Below, piece after piece: positions 1 to 5,292 of a stretch of DNA of 8,761 nt. Each line of letters starts with the position of its first letter. The stretch's first letter is position 1. Under the pieces are notes generated by a model. The model ran no database searches, was not told the origin of the DNA, and saw nothing but the letters and a program-made list of their open reading frames with translations. This stretch comes from Anaerolineales bacterium UBA4826 (GTDB taxonomy: Bacteria; Chloroflexota; Anaerolineae; UBA4142), in NCBI GenBank assembly GCA_002400365.1, contig DHFK01000015.1, forward strand, positions 1 to 8,761, given 5' to 3'. A program made the translations under genes and the position numbers.

Positions 1-110
1 TGAGGGGGTGTTGGGGGGACACCCCCAAACCCCCGCCCTGCGGGGCATCGAGTTCATGGGTAGAGGGGTCTTTGCGTGCTGACAGGGTGAGCAGTTGCGT
101 TCTTTACCGA
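1..110. repeat. G/C-tract inverted repeat downstream of the sugar-binding protein gene
   Basis: No gene is seen here. At 4-11 GGGGGTGT pairs with ACACCCCC at 19-26; alternatively TTGGGGG (11-17) pairs with CCCCCAA (22-28). A second small stem, GCCC/GGGC, lies at 35-46. The C-tract words ACACCCCC and AAACCCCC (19-34) follow an 8-nt period, in the style of the repeat arrays elsewhere in the window. It lies 3' of the ABC importer operon (minus strand) and could end its transcript, but no U-tract follows, so a terminator role is only a guess. Nothing else is recognisable between 47 and 110. Confidence 0.5.
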
Positions 111-1502
111 CTATGGCGTTGCGAGCGCGTCGTTCGATTTCTTGGCGGCATCTTTGATGGCGTCGGCGGGCGTCATCTTGCCGTTGGCAACCGCGACCAT
201 TGCCGCGCCGATGAAATTGCGGATCGGATTCCACGCCGCCATCGTCGGCTCGCCGCGACCGTACTGCAGCCAACCGTACGCATTCCCATAGAGCGGATTC
301 GCTTTGATGAAATCCGCCAGCGCGTCTTTCGTCGAGGCGCGCGCGGGGAAGTACGAGGTCGCCTTGACCCATTCGGCGTTCGGATCCTTGTCCATCAAGA
401 ACTTTAACCACAAGAACGCGGCTTGCTGCTTTTCGGGGTTCGTCTTGAGGACGGCGACGCTCGGTCCGTACAGATCAACCACCAGGTCTTTGATCGAGTG
501 AGGCGCGGGCGCAATGCCCCAATCCTTCACCTTGCCCCCGGCATCCTTGATCGCCGAAGCGTAGTACGGCAAGCCGGCGGTGGAGCCGAACGTGAACACG
601 ACTTTGCCGAGCGAGAAATCGGTTTGATCCTGGTACGCCTTGGCTTGCAGGATGGCGTATTTCTTGACGAACAGATCGTTCAGGAAATTCATCGTGTCCA
701 AGCCGGGCTGCTTGTCGAACGCGACGGTCTTGCCGTCGGCGCTGACCACATCGCCGCCGCGGCTAAAGACCCAGTCCGCAAACGTGGAGGCAGCGCCGCT
801 GCCGGGCATTTCGTAGCACGGGATGTCGGGCTTGACGATCGCCGCGCACGCCTTTAGGAAATCATCCCAGGTCTCCGGCGGCTTGGTAAAGCCGGCGGCT
901 TTCAGCAGGTCGTTGTTGTAGTACATCACTTCCATGCTGCGCATAAAGGCGAGACTGTAGACTTTGTTTCCATACTGCGGGTACTTGTCAATGAACGCGG
1001 GAAAGATGTCTTTCATGTCCGCGTCGGAAAAGCCGATCTTGGGGTCTTTCATCAGATCGTCCAGCGGAATCACCGCGTCCGACTTGATATAGTTCGAGAT
1101 ATCGTTCTGGTACCCGATCGTGATGTCCGGCGGGCTGCCCGCGGCAATTGCCGCCGACACTTTTTTGTACAGGTCGGTGTAGTTGCCCTGATACGTCACG
1201 ACGACGGTGATGTTGGGATTCTTTTGCTTGAATGAATCAGCCAGTTTTTTCAGCGCGGCATCTTGCGGACCACTTTGCCCGGTCCAGAACTGAACTTCCA
1301 CTGGCTTGGCGGGGGCAGCCGTCGGCGCGGTCGTGGGTGGCACGGCCGTCGGCGCGACGGTAGGCGCGGTGGTGGGCGGCGGCGCGGCAGTGGGCTGCAC
1401 GACGGGGACAGCCGTCGGCGGAACCGGCGTTGGCGCGGGCGCGCACGCGGCGACGGTCACAGCGAGCATCAGAACGAGCGCGAGCACAAGATACTTGTTC
1501 AC
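111..1502 (-). CDS. Carbohydrate ABC transporter substrate-binding lipoprotein (family 1, UgpB/MalE-like)
   Basis: Membrane-anchored receptor that captures a sugar or oligosaccharide outside the cell and hands it to the two permeases encoded just upstream. The 463-residue protein starts at a GTG preceded by a good Shine-Dalgarno (AAAGGAGAAGATCAA-GTG). A hydrophobic signal (residues 4-19) ends in a lipobox VAAC with lipidated Cys20, followed by a Thr/Pro/Ala-rich spacer to about residue 65. The mature domain opens with VEVQFWTGQSG and continues with typical family 1 signatures: ITVVVTYQGNY, a SPPDITIGYQND segment, and the VMYYNNDLLKAAGFTKPPET motif near the middle. The same frame stays open upstream to 2084, but that part is antisense-frame shadow of the permease. 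The sugar specificity cannot be read from sequence. It is last in its operon, 155 nt after malG, behind a strong intercistronic hairpin. Confidence 0.93.
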   Translation of the reverse strand: MNKYLVLALVLMLAVTVAACAPAPTPVPPTAVPVVQPTAAPPPTTAPTVAPTAVPPTTAPTAAPAKPVEVQFWTGQSGPQDAALKKLADSFKQKNPNITVVVTYQGNYTDLYKKVSAAIAAGSPPDITIGYQNDISNYIKSDAVIPLDDLMKDPKIGFSDADMKDIFPAFIDKYPQYGNKVYSLAFMRSMEVMYYNNDLLKAAGFTKPPETWDDFLKACAAIVKPDIPCYEMPGSGAASTFADWVFSRGGDVVSADGKTVAFDKQPGLDTMNFLNDLFVKKYAILQAKAYQDQTDFSLGKVVFTFGSTAGLPYYASAIKDAGGKVKDWGIAPAPHSIKDLVVDLYGPSVAVLKTNPEKQQAAFLWLKFLMDKDPNAEWVKATSYFPARASTKDALADFIKANPLYGNAYGWLQYGRGEPTMAAWNPIRNFIGAAMVAVANGKMTPADAIKDAAKKSNDALATP

Positions 1503-1573
1503 TTGATCTTCTCCTTTTCGATTGGCTATCTTTCCTTGATTCAGATGCTCATACGTTCGTTTCGTGGATACGG

Positions 1574-1586
1574 AATCACCTCCCTT
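1574..1586 (-). promoter_or_regulatory. Strong Shine-Dalgarno-like sequence with no start codon at the right distance
   Basis: On the minus strand AAGGGAGGTGATT is almost a full complement of the 16S rRNA 3' end, yet the nearest usable start is the binding-protein GTG about 70 nt downstream, which has its own site. The first ATG after it (about 25 nt on) opens only a four-codon frame (MSI-stop). It could be a ribosome standby site or the relic of an earlier start. Confidence 0.35.
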
Positions 1587-1594
1587 GTGGCGGT

Positions 1595-1656
1595 GGTTGG
1601 GTGGTTCGATGGTTGGGTGGTTAGGAATTCCCAACCACCCAACCACCCAACGACCC
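1595..1656. repeat. Inverted pair of octamer arrays (GGTTNNNN) between malG-type gene and binding-protein gene
   Basis: Four octamers beginning GGTT occur at 1595, 1603, 1611 and 1619 (GGTTGGGT, GGTTCGAT, GGTTGGGT, GGTTAGGA). Three complementary octamers follow at 1633, 1641 and 1649 (AACCACCC twice, then AACGACCC). GGTTGGGTGGTT (1611-1622) pairs perfectly with AACCACCCAACC (1633-1644), and the loop itself holds the palindrome GGAATTCC. The array ends one base before the permease stop codon (TAA, 1660-1658). As RNA within the operon it would be a very stable hairpin that could set permease to binding-protein ratios by stabilising or terminating the message, as intercistronic repeats do in mal operons. 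The role is inferred. Confidence 0.8.
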
Positions 1657-1657
1657 A

Positions 1658-2500
1658 TTAGCCGCGAATTCCCACCGTCGCAATCCCTTCGATGAACCAG
1701 CGTTGCAAAATCAGATAGACGATGATGACCGGGATGACGCTGATGGTGACGGCGGCGAGCAAGAGTTGGATCTGCGTGCCGGCATCGCCGATGAACGTCG
1801 CCATGGCGACCTGGATCGGACGCATCTCGGGACGATTGGTCACGAGCAGGGGCCACATTAGCGAGTTCCAACTGGCGAGAAAAGTGAACAACCCGCTCGT
1901 GATCAGCGCCGGGCGCGACAGCGGCAGCACGATCGACGCGAGAAAGCGCAGATGGGTGCAGCCGTCCATTACTGCCGCGTCGTGCAATTCCTGCGGGATG
2001 GCGCGGAAGAATTGCCGCAGCAAAAAGATGCTGAACGCGCTGGCGATCCACGGGATGATGAGGGCTTCGTAGTGATCGGACCATTGCAGGTTGCGGATCA
2101 CAATAAAGTTGGGCACCAAGGTCACTTCAAAGGGCACCATCATCGTCGCCAGCAGAACGATAAAGAGCGTGTCGCGTCCCGGAAACCGCATGCGCGCAAA
2201 CGCGTACGCGGCGAGGGTGGACGTGGTCAGCACGCCCGCGACGGTCGCACAAGCCATAAAGATCGTATTCGCGAAATAGCGCGGAAAATATTCGACCTGG
2301 TTCCACGCGTCGGCATAGTTGGAGAACAGCCAGCGCGTCGGCAGAAAATTCTCGGCGGCGGACGCTTCGGCGTAGCCCTTGAGGGAAGTGAGCACCATCC
2401 ACGCGAATGGGAACACTGCCCACAGCGCGCCGACAAAGAGGATCGCGTAGATGATGGTTTGAACCAGACCGCTCTTCAAGCGATCCCGATTGATCGTCAT
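1658..2500 (-). CDS. Carbohydrate ABC transporter permease, MalG type
   Basis: Inner-membrane half of the sugar channel. The start at 2500 gives MTINRDRLKSG and 280 residues, the usual MalG-type length. It is preceded by AGAGGA about 8 nt upstream and lies 16 nt after the stop of the MalF-type permease, suggesting translational coupling. TM1 spans about residues 14-38, with five more hydrophobic segments. The cytoplasmic EAA loop that docks on the ATPase is at about 171-197, ELHDAAVMDGCTHLRFLASI followed by VLPLSRP, with the conserved Gly180. The C-terminus QRWFIEGIATVGIRG is typical of this subfamily (usually QRYFVKGLTAGAVKG-like). The longer frame to 2596 is rejected because it would overlap the preceding gene. 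No ATP-binding subunit is in view, so a shared MsmX/UgpC-type ATPase elsewhere is likely. Confidence 0.95.
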   Translation of the reverse strand: MTINRDRLKSGLVQTIIYAILFVGALWAVFPFAWMVLTSLKGYAEASAAENFLPTRWLFSNYADAWNQVEYFPRYFANTIFMACATVAGVLTTSTLAAYAFARMRFPGRDTLFIVLLATMMVPFEVTLVPNFIVIRNLQWSDHYEALIIPWIASAFSIFLLRQFFRAIPQELHDAAVMDGCTHLRFLASIVLPLSRPALITSGLFTFLASWNSLMWPLLVTNRPEMRPIQVAMATFIGDAGTQIQLLLAAVTISVIPVIIVYLILQRWFIEGIATVGIRG

Positions 2501-2516
2501 GGTCAGCGTCCTCTGG

Positions 2517-3515
2517 TTATATGCGCGCCCGGCGGTCGAGCACGCGAAAGTTGAACAAAGTGAACGCCAGGATGATGAGCGAAAGTAGAATCGCAATCGC
2601 GGAAGCGTAGCCGTAGTTGGCGTAGGTGTACAGTTGATCGAACATGTACACCGTCAACGTGCTGGTGCTGCCGAGCGGTCCGCCGAGACTCTGCGCCGCC
2701 GCGTGGTTCATCGCAAAGATGTGATTGAAGGATTGCAGCGAGCCGATCACGGAAATCACGATGACGAAGAACGTCGTGGGCGCGAGGAGCGGCACGGTGA
2801 TGTGTCGGAAGAGTTGCACGCCGTTCGCGCCGTCAATGCGCGCCGCCTCGTACAACTCGCTCGAGATGTTGGTCAAGCCGGCGAGAAAGATCACAATGTC
2901 GTAACCCATGAACTGCCAGATCGAGAAAATCGAAATGCCGATCAGCGCGAGACTGGGACCGTGCGCCCACGCCGGGAGGGGCACGCGCAATTGCTGGGCG
3001 ATCAACTCGCCGACGCCGGTCGGCTCGATGAGCCAGCGGAGCGCCGGCAACCCTAGCCGCGTGAGGATAAAGTTCGCCAGCCCGCTGCGCGGATCAAAGA
3101 CCCACGCCCACACGATCGCGGAGCCGACCGTGGAAACCACATAGGGGAGGAAGAAGATCGCACGAAAGAGACCGCGCGCCTTGACAAAGGGCTGGTAGAG
3201 CAGATACGCGAAGAACAATCCCAACACCATCGTCAGCGGCATGGTCAACAGCGCGTAGACAAACGTGGTCACCAGCGCGTTCCAGAAATCGCCGCCGGTC
3301 AGCGCGCGCGTGTATTGATCGAGACCGACAAACTGGAATTTGTTGATCGCGCCCTTGTTCAGACTGATGTAGATCGCGTAGAAAACCGGAATGATGTGGA
3401 ATACGGTGATGATCACGAACGCGGGAAGAATGTAGACGTACGCAATCCAATCGAACTTCCACCGCGGCTTGGCGCGCGGCGCAGACGGTTGCCTTGCAGT
3501 TGCGAGGTTAGCCAT
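2517..3515 (-). CDS. Carbohydrate ABC transporter permease, MalF type
   Basis: First gene of the importer operon; partner of the MalG-type permease in the membrane channel. The start MANLATARQ at 3515 has GTGAGGA about 8 nt upstream and yields 332 residues. The basic N-terminal tail (about residues 1-22) is cytoplasmic. TM1 is about 24-50 (WIAYVYILPAFVIITVF), followed by typical MalF-type features: the LNNTLVY-like segment NALVTTFVYALLTMPLTMVLG, FFLPYVVSTVGSAIVWAWVF at about 121-140, and the EAA loop ELYEAARIDGANGVQLFRHI at 220-239 followed by TVPLLAPT, with Gly229 conserved. The predicted -10/-35 (3569-3597) places the transcript start about 47 nt upstream, leaving a short leader that holds a 12-bp palindrome. 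An in-frame ATG at 3563 would lie at the predicted transcript start and lacks a ribosome site, so it is not used. Confidence 0.95.
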   Translation of the reverse strand: MANLATARQPSAPRAKPRWKFDWIAYVYILPAFVIITVFHIIPVFYAIYISLNKGAINKFQFVGLDQYTRALTGGDFWNALVTTFVYALLTMPLTMVLGLFFAYLLYQPFVKARGLFRAIFFLPYVVSTVGSAIVWAWVFDPRSGLANFILTRLGLPALRWLIEPTGVGELIAQQLRVPLPAWAHGPSLALIGISIFSIWQFMGYDIVIFLAGLTNISSELYEAARIDGANGVQLFRHITVPLLAPTTFFVIVISVIGSLQSFNHIFAMNHAAAQSLGGPLGSTSTLTVYMFDQLYTYANYGYASAIAILLSLIILAFTLFNFRVLDRRARI

Positions 3516-3527
3516 ACGGAATTCCTC

Positions 3528-3539
3528 ACCCTCGAGGGT
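3528..3539. promoter_or_regulatory. 12-bp perfect palindrome in the importer operon leader, possible operator
   Basis: ACCCTCGAGGGT is a perfect palindrome with a central CG, the symmetry seen in operators of LacI-family sugar regulators. It overlaps the start of the malF-type ribosome binding site and lies between the predicted transcript start and the ATG. No regulator gene is in the window, so this is only a candidate. Confidence 0.3.
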
Positions 3540-3568
3540 TTGAGTCGAGCCGAAACTCTTCAACTCTG

Positions 3569-3597
3569 ATTATACCCAAAACTGTGACGTTTGACAA
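3569..3597 (-). promoter_or_regulatory. Sigma-70-type promoter of the sugar importer operon
   Basis: On the minus strand -35 TTGTCA (3597-3592), a 17-nt spacer and a perfect -10 TATAAT (3574-3569). The expected transcript start is near 3562, about 47 nt before the malF-type ATG. The -35 box is 8 bp from the -35 box of the opposite promoter, so the two probably compete or share a regulator. Confidence 0.7.
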
Positions 3598-3613
3598 CCT
3601 TGCGGTTGACAAC
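3591..3613. repeat. Direct repeat TTGACAAC x2 over the back-to-back -35 boxes
   Basis: TTGACAAC occurs at 3591-3598 and 3606-3613, 15 bp apart. The right copy sits in GTTGACAAC, a near palindrome (GTTG-A-CAAC), and the left copy differs by one base. The repeats cover both divergent -35 elements, so they could be operator half-sites, or just two -35 boxes of similar sequence. Confidence 0.35.
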
Positions 3614-3634
3614 GTACCCCATTGCAAGTAGAAT
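3606..3634 (+). promoter_or_regulatory. Sigma-70-type promoter of folB and the plus-strand gene run
   Basis: Perfect -35 TTGACA (3606-3611), 17-nt spacer, -10 TAGAAT (3629-3634). The expected transcript start is about 3640-3642, only 3-5 nt before the folB ATG at 3645, so the message would be nearly leaderless. This agrees with the absence of a Shine-Dalgarno before folB. Confidence 0.7.
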
Positions 3635-3644
3635 CGAACTGCAG

Positions 3645-4055
3645 ATGGTGGACAAGATTTTGCTGCACGGCGCGCATTTCTTTGGCAAACACGGCGTGAG
3701 CGCCGCAGAACGCCGCGTCGGCGGGCGGTATGTCGTGGATATCGAAGTGGCATACGATTTGACGCGCGCCGCGCAGAGCGACGATCTCGCCCAGACGATC
3801 AGTTATTCCAAAGTGTACGACGCGACGCGCGCGCTCGTCGAAGGCAAATCGTTTCGATTGATCGAGGCGCTCGCGGAAGCGCTCGCGCAGACCCTGCTTG
3901 CCCGCTTCCCTGCCGACGCCGTGCTGGTGCGCGTGAAAAAGGAGCCGCCGCCCACCGCGGGCATCATTGATTACGCGGGCGTGGAAATCGTCCGAGTGAG
4001 GCGCAAGCCGCAGAGAAAAACGCAAAACGTGAAACGTGAAGCATCTTCTCTGTGA
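3645..4055 (+). CDS. folB: Dihydroneopterin aldolase
   Basis: Cytosolic folate-pathway enzyme that cleaves 7,8-dihydroneopterin to 6-hydroxymethyl-7,8-dihydropterin and glycolaldehyde. The start MVDKILLHGAHFFGKHGV matches the family N-terminus. Visible signatures are HGV-x3-E (Glu22), ISYSKVYD (Tyr54), SFRLIEALAEALA (substrate-binding Glu74), and VRVKKEPPP with the active-site lysine at 98 or 99. In most relatives a Pro follows the lysine; here Glu100 intervenes. The conserved domain ends near residue 120. The basic tail (about 121-136) is extra and is coded partly by small repeats (AAACGTG twice). An upstream in-frame TTG (3591) is rejected because it lies on the promoter. No other folate gene is nearby. 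The gene ends in TGA, which matters as a control for the recoded TGA in the peroxiredoxin gene. Confidence 0.9.
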   Translation: MVDKILLHGAHFFGKHGVSAAERRVGGRYVVDIEVAYDLTRAAQSDDLAQTISYSKVYDATRALVEGKSFRLIEALAEALAQTLLARFPADAVLVRVKKEPPPTAGIIDYAGVEIVRVRRKPQRKTQNVKREASSL

Positions 4056-4065
4056 CCTCTGTGGC
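4025..4065. repeat. Short tandem words across the folB-cobO junction
   Basis: AAACGTG occurs twice in tandem (4025-4031, 4032-4038), and CTCTGTGAC/CTCTGTGGC is a 9-nt direct repeat (4048-4056, 4057-4065) that contains the folB stop codon. This is a weaker example of the iterated words found at the other junctions. It codes for the non-conserved folB tail. Confidence 0.5.
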
Positions 4066-4072
4066 AATGGTT

Positions 4073-4615
4073 ATGAAAGAAAAGGGCAAGCGCGGACTCA
4101 TCATCGTTTACACGGGCGACGGCAAGGGCAAGACGACGGCGGCGCTCGGCATGGCATTACGCGCGCTCGGGCGCGGCTGGAAGGTACTCATGGTGCAGTT
4201 CATGAAAGGCACCTGGCACTATGCCGAACTGGACACCGCCAAGCGACTCGCGCCCGATTTCGAAATCGTTCCGATGGGCAAAGGGTTTTACAAAATCCTC
4301 GACGATCATTACACCGAGGAAGAACATCGCGCCGCCGCGCTCGCCGCGCTGCAATTCGCGCGCGACCGGATGTGCAGCGGCAAGTATGATTTGTTGATTC
4401 TCGACGAAGTGAACAATGCGATCGGCACCGGCTTGCTGCCGCTGTGCGCGGTGATGAACCTGCTCGACGCCAAGCCGGCGGATTTTCATATCGTTCTAAC
4501 CGGGCGCGGCGCGCCGCCGGAACTGCTGGAGCGCGCCGACCTGGTGACGGAAATGCGCGAGATCAAACATCCGTATCAAAAAGGCATTCTCGCGCAAAAG
4601 GGAATTGATTTCTAG
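4073..4615 (+). CDS. cobO: Corrinoid (cob(I)alamin / cob(I)yrinate a,c-diamide) adenosyltransferase, CobO/BtuR family
   Basis: Cytosolic enzyme that moves the 5'-deoxyadenosyl group of ATP to reduced corrinoids, making adenosylcobalamin in synthesis or salvage. The 180-residue product shows every family mark: the P-loop TGDGKGKTTAALG at about 14-26, VLMVQFMKG, LLILDEVNNAIGTGLL (Walker-B-like), and the C-terminal series HIVLTGRGAPPELLERADLV, TEMREIKHPYQKGILAQKGI, ending in DF. The start is uncertain. GTG 4052 overlaps the folB TGA by 3 bases, and ATG 4067 and ATG 4073 are in the same frame. None has a clear Shine-Dalgarno. I chose 4073 because it gives the normal family N-terminus (MKEKGKRGLIIVYTG) and because the sequence before it is repeat-derived. 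It follows folB closely and probably shares its transcript. No other cobalamin gene is in view. Confidence 0.93.
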   Translation: MKEKGKRGLIIVYTGDGKGKTTAALGMALRALGRGWKVLMVQFMKGTWHYAELDTAKRLAPDFEIVPMGKGFYKILDDHYTEEEHRAAALAALQFARDRMCSGKYDLLILDEVNNAIGTGLLPLCAVMNLLDAKPADFHIVLTGRGAPPELLERADLVTEMREIKHPYQKGILAQKGIDF

Positions 4616-4622
4616 AATTCAT

Positions 4623-4692
4623 GATTTGCGATTTCTGATTTATGATTTCAAACCACTCGACGGCAAATCGTAAATCATAAATCGAAAATCGA
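4623..4692. repeat. Inverted pair of heptamer arrays (GATTTNN x4 / AAATCNN x4)
   Basis: The cobO-peroxiredoxin gap holds four consecutive heptamers beginning GATTT at 4623, 4630, 4637 and 4644, a 14-nt spacer, then four complementary heptamers beginning AAATC at 4665, 4672, 4679 and 4686. GATTTATGATTT (4637-4648) pairs perfectly with AAATCATAAATC (4672-4683). The period is exactly 7 with only the last two bases varying. The stem is AT-rich and lacks a U-tract, so it does not look like a standard terminator; the peroxiredoxin ribosome site follows directly. Confidence 0.85.
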
Positions 4693-4701
4693 AAATTTGT
4701 C

Positions 4702-4707
4702 AGGAGG
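4702..4707 (+). promoter_or_regulatory. Strong ribosome binding site of the selenocysteine peroxiredoxin
   Basis: AGGAGG lies 4 nt before the ATG at 4712. It is the only strong Shine-Dalgarno in the plus-strand gene run, which argues that the interrupted peroxiredoxin frame is an active gene and not debris. Confidence 0.75.
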
Positions 4708-4711
4708 CAGA

Positions 4712-5197
4712 ATGGCAGAACTCAAAATAGGTGACGTCGCCCCGGATTTCACCGCGCCGGGCGTCATCACCAAACCCGAAGTTCAGCGCATAGACGTCAA
4801 GTTGAGCGATTACCGCGGGCGCAAGAACGTCGTGCTGGCGTTCCACCCGTTCGCGTTCACCGCGATCTGAGACAAGCAGATTCCATCGTACGAGGCGCAG
4901 CGCGCCGACTTTGATGGAACGCATAGCCAGGTTCTGGCTATCAGTTGCGATCCGCTCTTTTCCAAGCAAGCGTGGGGCAAATCGCTTGGCGGGATTTCAT
5001 ATCCGCTCGTCGCGGACTTTTGGCCCCACGGCGAGGTCGCGCAAAAGTACGGCGTCTTCAACGACAAACTGGGACGCTCCGACCGCGCGATCATCGTCGT
5101 GGACAAGCAGGGCATCATCCGCTGGATCAAGCGCTACGACCCCGGCACCCTGCCGGACAATCACGACGTGCTGACGGAACTGCGCAAACTGCGCTAA
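4712..5197 (+). CDS. Selenocysteine-containing peroxiredoxin (AhpE-like); TGA at codon 53 read as Sec
   Basis: Thiol/selenol peroxidase that reduces hydroperoxides in the cytosol. Read through one TGA it gives 161 residues ending in TAA. Residues 1-52 start MAELKIGDVAPDFTAPG and run into VVLAFHPFAFTAI; then U53; then DKQIPSYEAQRADF and the AhpE-type series VLAISCDPLFSKQAWG, YPLVADFWPHGEVAQKYGVF, RSDRAIIVVDKQGIIRW. The TGA replaces the peroxidatic Cys of PxxxT-x-x-C (here P46, T50, U53); the conserved catalytic Arg is 125. The only cysteine is Cys79, perhaps a resolving partner. Length and both halves are normal for the family, with no frameshift. A SECIS-like hairpin follows the TGA. Alternative: a pseudogene with a single Cys-to-stop change, which is less likely because the stop falls on the one position where Sec is expected. 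selA/B/C/D are not in the window. Conventional calling would report a 52-residue stub or nothing. Confidence 0.85.
4881..4919 (+). promoter_or_regulatory. Candidate bacterial SECIS hairpin directing Sec insertion at the upstream UGA
   Basis: Outer stem TTCCATC (4881-4887) pairs with GATGGAA (4913-4919), 7 of 7. Inner stem GGCGC (4894-4898) pairs with GCGCC (4902-4906), 5 of 5. They are separated by a 6x6 internal loop, and the apical loop is AGC (4899-4901). The loop begins 28 nt after the UGA (4868-4870) and has G at its second position. Both agree with the described bacterial SECIS pattern (small apical loop with an early G, about 16-37 nt from UGA). The hairpin lies inside the coding frame, as in bacterial selenoprotein genes generally. 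Confidence 0.75.
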
Positions 5198-5292
5198 TGG
5201 CGAATGGCGAATGGCAAATGGCTTATAGCGTATCGCCATGGTTGTCTGCTGTTTGTTATTCGCCATACGCTATTCGCTATACGCTATGCGCT
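5197..5292. repeat. Inverted pair of heptamer arrays spanning the peroxiredoxin stop and lipB start
   Basis: Left array with period 7: ATGGCGA, ATGGCGA, ATGGCAA, ATGGCTT, ATAGCGT (5197-5231), then ATCGCCA. A spacer of about 19 nt follows, then the right array ATTCGCC, ATACGCT, ATTCGCT, ATACGCT, ATGCGCT (5258-5292). The right words are the reverse complements of the left type (TATAGCGTAT against ATACGCTAT; ATGGCGAAT against ATTCGCCAT). The left array begins on the last base of the peroxiredoxin stop codon, and the last right-hand heptamer supplies the lipB ATG (5286-5288). No Shine-Dalgarno remains before lipB. Confidence 0.85.

Noticed and set aside
423..857. 144-residue plus-strand open frame
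   Set aside because: Antisense to the family 1 binding protein; no recognisable domain.
1503..2084. N-terminal extension of the binding protein to 2084
   Set aside because: It would overlap the permease gene in another frame; a lipoprotein signal and ribosome site fix the start at 1502.
1952..2554. 200-residue plus-strand open frame
   Set aside because: Antisense to the MalG-type permease; composition is basic and non-family-like.
3591..3644. TTG start for folB giving 18 more residues
   Set aside because: The TTG is the -35 region of the divergent promoters, and the extra residues are not family-like.
4616..4711. Intrinsic terminator after cobO
   Set aside because: The stem is AT-rich with no GC core and no U-tract; the heptamer repeat explains the symmetry.
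4712..4870. Reading the peroxiredoxin as a pseudogene or a 52-residue peptide ended by TGA
   Set aside because: The frame after the TGA is fully conserved for 108 residues, the TGA replaces the active-site Cys codon, a SECIS-like hairpin follows and the ribosome site is strong. It stays the main alternative if no sel genes exist in the genome.
4868..4870. Genome-wide reassignment of TGA to an amino acid
   Set aside because: folB and the GH36 gene end at TGA at the expected family C-termini, and Trp is coded by TGG throughout.
5238..5285. Upstream ATG for lipB (MVVCCLLFAIRYSLYAM)
   Set aside because: The residues are coded by the repeat spacer and heptamers, there is no ribosome site, and the family N-terminus begins at 5286.
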